Positions 1 to 6,101 of a DNA stretch of 6,958 nucleotides are shown piece by piece (position 1 is the stretch's first letter; each line of letters opens with the position of its first letter). Source of the DNA: Candidatus Colwelliibacteriota bacterium. Lineage in GTDB: Bacteria > Patescibacteriota > Minisyncoccia > UBA6257 > Colwellbacteraceae. Below the pieces are notes generated by a model. The model was not told where the DNA came from and made no database searches. It worked only from the letters and a program-made list of their open reading frames with translations. The position numbers and the translations under genes were made by a program. Where the stretch lies: NCBI GenBank assembly GCA_016178255.1, contig JACOTQ010000002.1, positions 1 through 6,958 of the forward strand, written 5' to 3'.

Positions 1-493
1 CGGTGGTGACGTAATGGCCGTGCGCGAGAACCGTTGGAGATAGGGCGAATAGTCCCGCGGGGAGAAGCGCCCACCAAGAACCCATAAGCTCCTTACTCCA
101 TAAGTAGATGAAAAATATAAGAACCAGAGTTACAAGCATCGGACCCAAGCGAGCCCATCGGATGATGGTGTCCGCGTTGTTGCCGGATTCGTAGAGGAAT
201 TTTGTTCCCGCTTCCCATTGACCATTCACGTCGGTTTTCCAGGCGGAACTTTCCAGTGGAAATGTCGGGTTCAAATAAAGAAGCGGAAGGCCAGCGAGCA
301 TTTTAATCAATGGCGGATGTTCGGGGTTAAGCCTATAATCTAAATATTTTACGTAGCTGTAGCCGGCGGGTATGTGAGCGAGTTCGTCCATTATCGCCGA
401 TTCCTTTTGGGAAACGGAAACCATTATTGAAAACGACGTAATCATTAAAACGGCCAAAATCCAATAAGCCGGATTTTTATATACTTGTGTCAT
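1..493 (-). CDS. Membrane glycosyltransferase, GT-C fold (PMT/ArnT-like), N-terminal part
   Basis: This reading frame starts at ATG 493 on the minus strand and stays open for 164 codons to the window edge, so only the N-terminus is seen. Residues about 11-28 form a hydrophobic helix. A loop then carries an Asp-Glu pair (D36-E37, in MDELAHIPAGYSY) and the stretch NPEHPPL at residues 56-62. Two more hydrophobic helices lie at about 118-132 and 139-155. An acidic pair in the first extracytoplasmic loop followed by an HPPL-type motif is typical of polyprenyl-phosphate-sugar-dependent glycosyltransferases (PMT/ArnT families), where the Asp is the presumed catalytic residue. The family would transfer a sugar from a lipid carrier to a lipid or protein on the outer face of the membrane; the actual substrate cannot be told. 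There is no Shine-Dalgarno sequence before the ATG, and the gene diverges from its neighbour with only 23 bases between the chosen starts. Confidence 0.8.
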   Translation of the reverse strand, partial: MTQVYKNPAYWILAVLMITSFSIMVSVSQKESAIMDELAHIPAGYSYVKYLDYRLNPEHPPLIKMLAGLPLLYLNPTFPLESSAWKTDVNGQWEAGTKFLYESGNNADTIIRWARLGPMLVTLVLIFFIYLWSKELMGSWWALLPAGLFALSPTVLAHGHYVTT

Positions 494-498
494 ATAAT
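493..498 (+). promoter_or_regulatory. Candidate -10 box (TATAAT) for the small gene at 517
   Basis: A perfect TATAAT lies 18 bases before the ATG at 517. No convincing -35 is visible 16-18 bases upstream. Initiation about 7 bases downstream would give a leader of roughly 12 bases containing AGAG. If this box is used, the GTG at 487 cannot be the start because it lies upstream of the transcript. This is based on consensus matching only. Confidence 0.4.
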
Positions 499-499
499 G

Positions 500-505
500 A
501 TTATA
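500..505 (-). promoter_or_regulatory. Candidate -10 box (TATAAT on minus strand) for the glycosyltransferase gene
   Basis: The plus-strand ATTATA reads TATAAT on the minus strand and sits 6 bases before the ATG at 493. Transcription starting at the usual distance would begin at or next to the ATG itself, giving a leaderless mRNA, which would fit the absence of a Shine-Dalgarno site. No clear -35 is seen. Confidence 0.3.
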
Positions 506-516
506 ACAGAGAAATT

Positions 517-819
517 ATGAATTTATTCTGGACAAAGCACTCCAAGGCCAAAATGAGACAATATAACCTCTCCGAAGCCCGAATCAAAAGAGTTATCAAC
601 TCTCCTAAAAGGGTACAAGAAGGCATAGCCGAGCGTACCATAGCTTTGATGCAGCCAGCCGGCACCCTAAAACATCCTTATGAAATTTGGGTGATGCTTC
701 ATGATACGCCTAAAAGAAGAAACGTCGTTTCGGCCTGGAAATATCGTGGTGAAACTAAGCCCGGAGAACCTTTGCCTGAGAAGATTGCGAAAGAATTTCG
801 CGAAGCTTCAAAATTTTAG
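517..819 (+). CDS. Small DUF4258-like protein
   Basis: This encodes a 100-residue soluble protein with no signal peptide or membrane segment. The N-terminus (FWTKHSKAKMRQYNLSEARI, residues 4-23) has the pattern of DUF4258-type proteins: a conserved His (H8) followed by a helix and then a 'ls..ri..vi.sP.rv..G' segment. It is followed by strands around ERTIALMQ, YEIWVMLHD and RRNVVSAWKY. DUF4258 is related in fold to RelE/BrnT-type toxins, but that link is family knowledge and no toxic activity can be claimed here. ATG 517 was preferred to the in-frame GTG at 487 because the family-like region begins directly after it, AGAG lies just upstream, and a TATAAT box lies between the two. No antitoxin-like partner gene adjoins it. 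Its stop is followed after 3 bases by a 36-bp palindrome. Confidence 0.6.
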   Translation: MNLFWTKHSKAKMRQYNLSEARIKRVINSPKRVQEGIAERTIALMQPAGTLKHPYEIWVMLHDTPKRRNVVSAWKYRGETKPGEPLPEKIAKEFREASKF

Positions 820-822
820 CAT

Positions 823-858
823 AGTATACTACATCACCGATCGGTGATGTAGTATACT
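823..858. repeat. Perfect 36-bp palindrome between the DUF4258-like gene and mpg
   Basis: The left arm AGTATACTACATCACCGA is followed immediately by its exact reverse complement, so all 36 bases are symmetric about the centre between 840 and 841. The ends are themselves the 8-bp palindrome AGTATACT, and the centre is ACCGATCGGT. As RNA it would fold into a long hairpin, with a run of five T at 863-867 four bases beyond it, so it could end transcription of the upstream gene. As DNA it looks like a two-fold operator. TATACT at 853-858 is a 5/6 match to a -10 box placed to start transcription just before mpg, so a bound dimer would cover that promoter. It could also be a copy of a dispersed palindromic repeat. 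These readings cannot be separated from one copy. Confidence 0.85.
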
Positions 859-873
859 CATATTTTTGGTGAT

Positions 874-1398
874 ATGAGGAGAACATTGAAGCAAGAATTT
901 TTTGGTAGGCCTACTTTGGAAGTCGCTCAAGATTTGCTTGGAAAGTTTTTGGTGCGTCGCTTCCGTGACAAATTGATAGCTTCGGAAATTGTGGAAGTAG
1001 AGGCTTATGATGGTTTCAGGGATAAAGCGTCGCACGCTTCAAGAGGGCTCACAGCAAGAAATAAAGTTATGTTTGGTGAGGCGGGTCATTGGTACATCTA
1101 CTTTACTTATGGAATGCACTGGATGCTTAACATTGTCGTGGGCCCCGAAAATTATCCGGCGGCGGTCTTAATTCGGGGCGTTAAGGGTATTACAGGTCCT
1201 GGGAGGCTTACTAAATATTTTAAAATTGGCGGAGGCCTTAACGGTAGAGAATGTTCAAGAAAAAGCGCTCTTTGGATAGAAGATAGGGGCGTTAGGATTG
1301 CGTCTAAGAATATGAAACGTACGAAAAGGGTTGGCGTGGATTACGCAGGCAAGTATTGGGCGAATAGAAGGTGGCGCTTCATAGATAGAGAAACCTAA
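874..1398 (+). CDS. mpg: DNA-3-methyladenine glycosylase (AAG/MPG family)
   Basis: This monofunctional base-excision glycosylase flips out and removes alkylated purines such as 3-methyladenine. The 174-residue product is a little shorter than usual for the family (about 190-210). Recognisable landmarks in order are FFGRPTLEVAQDLLGKFLVR (9-28), the catalytic motif EVEAYDG with E43 aligning to human E125 and Y45 to Y127, H54 in ASHASRG aligning to H136, YIYFTYGMHWMLN (74-86) with Y76, Y79 and N86 matching Y159, Y162 and N169, R101 in VLIRG matching R182, GPGRL (108-112), LNG, LWIEDR, and the terminal RVGVDYAG...WRF. All recognised active-site and base-flipping residues are present, so the enzyme should be active. 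ATG 874 gives the family-typical start MRRTL..FF. A TTG at 886 has a better AGGAG site but would cut into that start. The promoter may overlap the palindrome just upstream. Confidence 0.95.
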   Translation: MRRTLKQEFFGRPTLEVAQDLLGKFLVRRFRDKLIASEIVEVEAYDGFRDKASHASRGLTARNKVMFGEAGHWYIYFTYGMHWMLNIVVGPENYPAAVLIRGVKGITGPGRLTKYFKIGGGLNGRECSRKSALWIEDRGVRIASKNMKRTKRVGVDYAGKYWANRRWRFIDRET

Positions 1399-1403
1399 TT
1401 TTG

Positions 1404-1432
1404 TTGACTTCAAGATGTGTTTTCTCTAAACT
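1404..1432 (+). promoter_or_regulatory. Candidate sigma-70-type promoter for uvrB
   Basis: TTGACT (1404-1409, 5/6 to the -35 consensus) and TAAACT (1427-1432, 4/6 to the -10 consensus) are separated by exactly 17 bases. They lie in the 82-base gap between mpg and uvrB, and transcription would start near 1439, about 40 bases before the uvrB ATG. This suggests uvrB-uvrA can be transcribed independently of mpg. Evidence is by consensus and spacing only. Confidence 0.5.
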
Positions 1433-1443
1433 TGGCTTTATAA

Positions 1444-1468
1444 CCCCTATAAGACCAAGGCATAGGGG
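1444..1468 (+). promoter_or_regulatory. Leader hairpin covering the uvrB ribosome-binding region
   Basis: CCCCTAT (1444-1450) and ATAGGGG (1462-1468) form a 7-bp stem with an 11-base loop. The right arm holds AGGGG, the only purine-rich sequence near the uvrB start, although 12 bases from the ATG is a rather long spacing. The hairpin could hide this site, or, with AAATTTT following, act as a weak attenuator. It would lie at the very 5' end of a transcript from the promoter just upstream. Confidence 0.4.
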
Positions 1469-1480
1469 AAATTTTCGTGT

Positions 1481-3484
1481 ATGAAGTTCGAGATTATATC
1501 TAAAAACAAACCGGCTGGAGACCAACCTAAAGCCATAAAAAACCTTGTTTCCGGCTTGAAGAATAACTATAAGCATCAAACGCTTCTGGGAGTTACGGGT
1601 TCCGGCAAGACTTTCACGGTCGCGAATGTAATTCAAGAAATACAGAAGCCGACTTTGGTTATCGCTCATAATAAAACTCTGGCCGCGCAACTTTGCAACG
1701 AATTCAGAGAATTGTTTCCTAACAATGCCGTTCATTATTTCGTTTCTTATTACGATTACTACCAGCCGGAAGCGTATATGCCCGTCACGGATACCTACAT
1801 CGGCAAAGAGGCCATGATAAACGATGAGATTGACAAGCTGCGGCACGCGGCGACGACATCGTTGCTTACCAGAAAAGACGTTATTGTGGTGGCTTCGGTT
1901 TCGTGTATTTACGGCTTGGGGGCGCCGGAAGTATACAGCGCCAATATTCTACATTTTAAAGTTGGCGATAAGTTGAACAGGAAAGAACTCGTTCGTCAGC
2001 TTGTAACGATGCAATTTGGACGTACCACGGCTGATTTGAAACGGGGCACCTTTCGCTTGCGCGGGGATAATTGGGAAATTATGCCGCCCAACGAAGAGGT
2101 TATCTATAATTTCAGACTGCATAATGATTTTATTGCCGAGATTTTTATGATTGACCCGGTAAAGGGATTTCAAATCGGCCACACTCCTAAAGTAAGCGAG
2201 GTTTTTATTTCTCCGGCGAGGCACTTTATAACTTTGGGCAGGGAGAAAGAAATCGCTTTGGAAAACATTAAAAAGGAGCTAAGCGAGCAATTGAAAATTT
2301 TTGAGGCTAACGGGAAGTATCTGGAAGCGGAGCGGCTGGAGCGGCGGACCAAGGCCGATATCGCGATGATTAGCGAAGTGGGATATTGCCATGGGATAGA
2401 AAATTATTCGCGGCATCTTTCGGGCCGGAATGCTGGGGAAGCGCCGGCAACTCTTTTAGACTATTTTCCCTCCTCCGCTAAAGCTACCGAGAGCAAGCCT
2501 CAAGGCGATTTTTTGATGGTAATTGATGAGTCGCATGTTACTGTTCCGCAATTGAGAGGGATGTACGAGGGTGACGCTTCGAGAAAGAAAACTCTTGTTG
2601 AGTACGGTTTTCGACTGCCATCGGCGATTGATAACCGTCCTTTAAAATTTAAGGAATTCGAGGCAAGAATGCCTAACGCAATATACACAACGGCCACCCC
2701 CGGTCCTTACGAAATAACTAAAAGTAAACAAATTGTTCAGCAAATTATCCGTCCCACCGGCTTGGTTGACCCTAAAATAGTAATGAGACCGGCTCGAGGC
2801 CAGATCGATGATTTGATACCGCGCATTAAGGAAAGAATCGCGGACAAGGAAAGAGTTCTCGTAACCACGTTAACGAAAAAAATGGCCGAAGATTTATCGA
2901 GCTATCTTGAGGATTTGAAGATTAAGGTTACCTATCTACACAGCGACGTAAAGACGTTGGATAGAATAAGAATTTTGACCGGTCTCCGCCGAGGGACTTT
3001 TGATGTTCTGGTGGGAGTCAATCTTCTCCGTGAGGGGTTGGACTTGCCCGAGGTATCGCTTATTGCCATACTGGATGCCGATAAAGAAGGATTTCTGCGG
3101 AGCGAAACTTCTCTAATCCAGGTTATCGGGAGGGCTGCGAGGAACTTAAGAGGGGAAGTCATGATGTATGCGGATAAAATGACTGGCTCAATTGAAAGAG
3201 CCGTTCGAGAGACAGAAAGACGCAGGAAAATTCAGCTTGAATACAACGTGAAAAATAATATAACCCCAAAGAGCATCATTAAAGCGATAACCGATATTCT
3301 CCCGGTCGAGAAAGTGCTCAAATTGGAAATGGCTCCGATCCCAAAATCAAAATCATCTTTACAAAAACTTATTGGAGAAAAAGAGAGAGAAATGAAAGAA
3401 GCGGCCAAGAGATTGGACTTTGAATTGGCGGCTATTTTAAGGGATGAATTGAAAGCGTTATCAAAAAGTTCTAAGCAGAAATAA
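1481..3484 (+). CDS. uvrB: Excinuclease ABC subunit B (UvrB)
   Basis: UvrB is the damage-verifying helicase-like subunit of nucleotide excision repair: it is loaded by UvrA, probes the strand with its beta-hairpin, and recruits UvrC. The length of 667 residues is normal (673 in E. coli). Visible motifs are Walker A GVTGSGKT (37-44), the aromatic beta-hairpin YYDYYQPEAY (90-99), DESH box (349-352), TATPGPYE (about 403-410), LHSD (about 487), GVNLLREGLDLPE (about 511-523), QVIGRAAR (547-554, motif VI), and a C-terminal UVR motif (about 630-662) that contacts UvrC. The start at ATG 1481 gives the usual MKF.I.S...PAGDQP N-terminus. One oddity is an insertion of about 11 residues (SSAKATESKPQG, 331-342) between the conserved YFP and DFLMVIDESH segments. 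uvrA follows after 76 bases. Confidence 0.98.
   Translation: MKFEIISKNKPAGDQPKAIKNLVSGLKNNYKHQTLLGVTGSGKTFTVANVIQEIQKPTLVIAHNKTLAAQLCNEFRELFPNNAVHYFVSYYDYYQPEAYMPVTDTYIGKEAMINDEIDKLRHAATTSLLTRKDVIVVASVSCIYGLGAPEVYSANILHFKVGDKLNRKELVRQLVTMQFGRTTADLKRGTFRLRGDNWEIMPPNEEVIYNFRLHNDFIAEIFMIDPVKGFQIGHTPKVSEVFISPARHFITLGREKEIALENIKKELSEQLKIFEANGKYLEAERLERRTKADIAMISEVGYCHGIENYSRHLSGRNAGEAPATLLDYFPSSAKATESKPQGDFLMVIDESHVTVPQLRGMYEGDASRKKTLVEYGFRLPSAIDNRPLKFKEFEARMPNAIYTTATPGPYEITKSKQIVQQIIRPTGLVDPKIVMRPARGQIDDLIPRIKERIADKERVLVTTLTKKMAEDLSSYLEDLKIKVTYLHSDVKTLDRIRILTGLRRGTFDVLVGVNLLREGLDLPEVSLIAILDADKEGFLRSETSLIQVIGRAARNLRGEVMMYADKMTGSIERAVRETERRRKIQLEYNVKNNITPKSIIKAITDILPVEKVLKLEMAPIPKSKSSLQKLIGEKEREMKEAAKRLDFELAAILRDELKALSKSSKQK
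2471..2506 (+). repeat. In-frame 36-base insertion-like segment inside uvrB
   Basis: These bases encode residues 331-342 (SSAKATESKPQG), which interrupt the otherwise continuous conserved segment LLDYFP / DFLMVIDESH. Compared with the usual 'YFP-x-DF(L)' spacing this adds about 11 residues. The DNA contains two small imperfect inverted repeats, CTCCG/CCGAG around 2473-2491 and GCCT-CA-AGGC at 2497-2506, which suggests a decayed palindromic element inserted without breaking the frame. From general memory similar S-S-A-K-A-T peptides occur in proteins of candidate-phylum bacteria; this was not checked. Confidence 0.45.
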
Positions 3485-3489
3485 ATATG

Positions 3490-3520
3490 GCGTCCCGCAG
3501 CCCTGACGGGTACGGGATGC
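3490..3520. repeat. Hairpin-forming GC-rich element in the uvrB-uvrA gap
   Basis: GCGTCCCG (3490-3497) pairs with CGGGATGC (3513-3520) over 8 bp with one G-T wobble, and inside the loop CCC (3501-3503) can pair with GGG (3508-3510). No T-run follows, so it is not an intrinsic terminator. The element is markedly more GC-rich than the A/T-rich bases around it, which suggests an intergenic palindromic repeat unit or an RNA-stabilising structure between two cotranscribed genes. Confidence 0.6.
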
Positions 3521-3560
3521 TCATGTTTATAGATAAATTTAAAAACAGATTTATGTAAAT

Positions 3561-4820
3561 ATGGCACAAGATAAAATAATCATAAAAGGCGCGAGAGAGC
3601 ACAATCTTAAGAATATAAACTTGGAGCTTCCCAGGAACAAAATGATAGTTTTTACGGGCTTGTCCGGTTCCGGAAAATCTTCGCTCGCGTTTGACACTAT
3701 CTTCGCGGAGGGCCAGAGACGTTATATAGAGTCGCTTTCAGCCTATGCCAGGCAGTTTTTGGGGAAACTGGATAAGCCTGATGTTGATGAAATCGAGGGA
3801 TTGTCTCCGGCGATATCAATTGACCAGAAAGCGCATTCTTCGAACCCCCGTTCAACGGTCGCGACCATCACCGAGATATACGATTATTTGAGGGTTCTAT
3901 TTTCCAGGGCCGGCAAGCCGTATTGTCCCATCTGCGGCGAAGAAATCCGCAGGATGACCCCGCGCGAGATGGTGGACGCTGTGGTGAGCTTAGCGGCGCC
4001 GGAGGGCAAAATTGTGAAGGAGCTTATGATACTTTCCCCCGTCATAAGAGGCAGAAAAGGAGAATATTACCAGCTGCTTTATGATTTGTTGAGCGCCGGT
4101 TTTAACGAGGCGAGGATTGATAATGAATTTAAATCCCTAAGGGAGAGGATAAATATCAGCCGTTATAAACAGCATACGATTGATGTTGTGGTAGATAGGA
4201 TGAACGCCGGTACGGATTTAGTGAACGATAAAGAGAATCGGTTGCGGCTGGCGGAGGCGGTAGAGAGCGCTTTGAAGCATGGACAAGACGTTTTAACGGT
4301 TCTAACTGCCGGGCACGAAGTTAGTTTTTCCGCCAAGTTCTCCTGCCCAAGAGACAATTTCTCTTTTCCCGAAATAGAGCCGCGCCTATTCTCTTTCAAC
4401 AGTCCCTACGGGGCCTGTCCTACTTGCCACGGTTTGGGAACGGAAAGCGTCTGGTCAGAGGCAATTTGCAAAGATTGTTTGGGGAAGCGTCTCCGCCCGG
4501 AGGCGTTAAGCGTTCTTATCGATAATAAAAACATAACCGAAATTTCCGCGCTTTCAATATCAGACGCCCGCGAATTTTTCGGAAAGCTCAACTTAAAGTG
4601 GGGCGATAAAGAAAAAGAAATATCGGAGACGCCGCTTAGGGAAATATTAAACCGGCTTAAGTTTATGCTTGACGTGGGGCTCGATTATCTCACGCTTGAT
4701 AGGCGCGCCGGGACTCTTTCCGGCGGCGAGTCGCAAAGGATTCGGTTGGCTTCCCAGAGCCAACAATCGGTTTGCATCAGCGTGACAATGCCAAGCTTAT
4801 CAAAACACTCCAAAATTTAA
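3561..4820 (+). CDS. uvrA: UvrA, N-terminal part (frame broken by a deletion at about 4757)
   Basis: UvrA is the dimeric ABC-type ATPase that scans DNA for bulky lesions and loads UvrB. This frame gives 399 genuine residues followed by 20 out-of-frame residues to the stop at 4820. Present are Walker A GLSGSGKS (33-40), the RRYIESLSAYARQFL segment (53-67), the UvrB-binding region (about 125-245), zinc-ligand-like Cys at C262, C286 and C289, C303-x2-C306, and the ABC signature LSGGESQR (386-393). The frame is lost directly after LASQ (396-399). The Walker B stretch that should follow (form LYVLDEP) is mostly missing. Two further oddities: the usual insertion domain is almost absent between GLG (291-293) and C303, and the expected second Cys of the first zinc pair is D265. 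ATG 3561 gives the standard start; no Shine-Dalgarno site is visible. As sequenced, this fragment alone would be non-functional. Confidence 0.95.
   Translation: MAQDKIIIKGAREHNLKNINLELPRNKMIVFTGLSGSGKSSLAFDTIFAEGQRRYIESLSAYARQFLGKLDKPDVDEIEGLSPAISIDQKAHSSNPRSTVATITEIYDYLRVLFSRAGKPYCPICGEEIRRMTPREMVDAVVSLAAPEGKIVKELMILSPVIRGRKGEYYQLLYDLLSAGFNEARIDNEFKSLRERINISRYKQHTIDVVVDRMNAGTDLVNDKENRLRLAEAVESALKHGQDVLTVLTAGHEVSFSAKFSCPRDNFSFPEIEPRLFSFNSPYGACPTCHGLGTESVWSEAICKDCLGKRLRPEALSVLIDNKNITEISALSISDAREFFGKLNLKWGDKEKEISETPLREILNRLKFMLDVGLDYLTLDRRAGTLSGGESQRIRLASQSQQSVCISVTMPSLSKHSKI
4757..4757 (+). other. uvrA: Deletion junction and frameshift in uvrA
   Basis: The Gln codon CAG (4755-4757) ending LASQ overlaps by one base the Glu codon GAG (4757-4759) that opens EPTIGLHQRDN in the next frame. 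Family sequences have about 13 residues here (pattern IGSGLxGxLYVLD) between Gln and Glu-Pro, so about 40 bases are missing. This removes the Walker B strand of the first ATPase and shifts the frame. Nothing else nearby is disturbed. Confidence 0.85.
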
Positions 4821-6049
4821 GAGACCTTGGGAATACCATAATCGTCGTTGAGCACGATGAGGAAACTATAAGGGCGTCAGACTATTTAGTTGACATAGGT
4901 CCGGCGGCCGGTGTTCACGGCGGCAAGATTGTGGCTCAAGGGCCGATTCCTGAAATATTCAAAGATAAGAGCAAGAAAGGAATCACTTTGGAATACTTAC
5001 GTGGCGAGGAAAGGATTGAAACTCCACAAAAGAGGCGTGAGGTCAAAGAAAACAGGGATTTCATAAAGCTTCGCGGAGTTACGCATAATAACCTTAAAAA
5101 TATTAACGTGGATATTCCTCTCCGGAAACTTACCGCGATAACCGGTGTTTCCGGTTCCGGCAAAAGCACCCTGATTTACGATGTTTTGTATAAAACTTTG
5201 GCGAATAAGTTTAACGGCGCCGATTATAAAGCTGGTGCTCACAAAGCCGTCTTGGGTCTTGAGTACATCAACCGTGTTATAAATATCGACCAGTCGCCAA
5301 TCGGCCGCACGCCCCGCTCGAATCCTGCGACCTACATCGGCGCCTGGACGCATATCAGGGACCTATACTCCGCAACCGAAGACGCGAGAATCAGGGGTTG
5401 GAAGCCGGGCCGGTTTAGTTTTAACGTGCGGGGCGGGCGATGCGAGAACTGTGAAGGGCATGGTTATCTGGCAATAGAGATGCATTTTTTGCCGACAGTT
5501 TATGTTTCCTGCGATGTTTGCCACGGCAAGAGGTTCGACAGGGAAACATTGGAAGTGGAATATCACAAGAAAAACATTTATGACATTCTCAAAATGACCG
5601 TTGAGGAAGCGGTTAAGTTTTTTGAGGATATTCCCTGGCTTTATGAAAAGTTAAAAATTTTAAACGAAGTCGGCTTGGGTTATCTGGAACTGGGGCAATC
5701 AGCCACAACTCTCTCGGGCGGCGAAGCGCAAAGGGTTAAGCTTTCTTCGGAATTAGGGAAAAGAGATACGCGTAGAACACTTTATTTATTAGACGAACCC
5801 ACGACTGGGCTTCATTTTGACGATGTTAAAAAATTACTCGAAGTTTTGCAGCGCCTTGTCGACAGAGGCAATTCGGTCATTGTTATCGAACACAATCTTG
5901 ATGTCATAAAATCCGCCGATTGGGTGATTGATTTGGGGCCGGAAGGCGGAGATAAGGGCGGCAAAATCGTCGCGGTTGGCGCGCCGGAGGATATCGTAAG
6001 AACAAGGGGCAGTTTTACGGGAGAGTATTTGAGGAAAGTATTGAAGTGA
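4757..6049 (+). CDS. uvrA: UvrA, C-terminal part (continues after the frameshift)
   Basis: This is the remainder of UvrA, 430 residues from EPTIGLHQRDN to the TGA at 6047-6049. No genuine start codon is expected; a TTG at 4772 is merely an internal Leu codon. It contains the end of the first ATPase (VIVVEHDE-type switch as IIVVEHDEETI), the second Walker A GVSGSGKST (5144-5170), the strongly conserved NIDQSPIGRTPRSNPATY, the zinc finger CENC...CDVC (Cys codons between 5441 and 5521) near which the damage-sensing hairpin lies, second signature LSGGEAQR (5711-5734), Walker B LYLLDEPTTGLHF (from about 5780) and the final VIEHNLDVIKSADWVIDLGPEGG. Everything is intact, so the gene was recently functional or still is and the break is artefactual. 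Adding about 13 missing residues, full-length UvrA would be about 842 residues against 940 in E. coli; the difference is mostly the absent insertion domain. Confidence 0.95.
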   Translation, partial: EPTIGLHQRDNAKLIKTLQNLRDLGNTIIVVEHDEETIRASDYLVDIGPAAGVHGGKIVAQGPIPEIFKDKSKKGITLEYLRGEERIETPQKRREVKENRDFIKLRGVTHNNLKNINVDIPLRKLTAITGVSGSGKSTLIYDVLYKTLANKFNGADYKAGAHKAVLGLEYINRVINIDQSPIGRTPRSNPATYIGAWTHIRDLYSATEDARIRGWKPGRFSFNVRGGRCENCEGHGYLAIEMHFLPTVYVSCDVCHGKRFDRETLEVEYHKKNIYDILKMTVEEAVKFFEDIPWLYEKLKILNEVGLGYLELGQSATTLSGGEAQRVKLSSELGKRDTRRTLYLLDEPTTGLHFDDVKKLLEVLQRLVDRGNSVIVIEHNLDVIKSADWVIDLGPEGGDKGGKIVAVGAPEDIVRTRGSFTGEYLRKVLK

Positions 6050-6101
6050 GCTTGTTAATTAGGTTAGTTGAATGGTTATCAAGGGACTGCGGGTTCTATA
6101 A

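Noticed and set aside
487..516. GTG 487 as the start of the DUF4258-like gene
   Set aside because: It overlaps the divergent gene's start codon, lies before a TATAAT box, and adds 10 residues outside the family-like region.
886..888. TTG 886 as the mpg start, with AGGAG just upstream
   Set aside because: It would remove the N-terminal residues that match the family start; ATG 874 is preferred although its ribosome site is weaker.
3232..3567. Minus-strand frame over the end of uvrB and the spacer (111 codons), and other minus-strand frames inside mpg, uvrB and uvrA
   Set aside because: They lie antisense to well-conserved genes and show no recognisable protein pattern.
4772..4774. TTG 4772 as a genuine start of a separate ABC protein
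   Set aside because: It is the Leu codon of the conserved EPTIGLHQRDN segment, and homology continues upstream of it to 4757.
4740..4820. Programmed ribosomal frameshift joining the two uvrA frames
   Set aside because: A frameshift would not restore the missing Walker B residues, and there is no slippery sequence; a deletion of about 40 bases explains the data.
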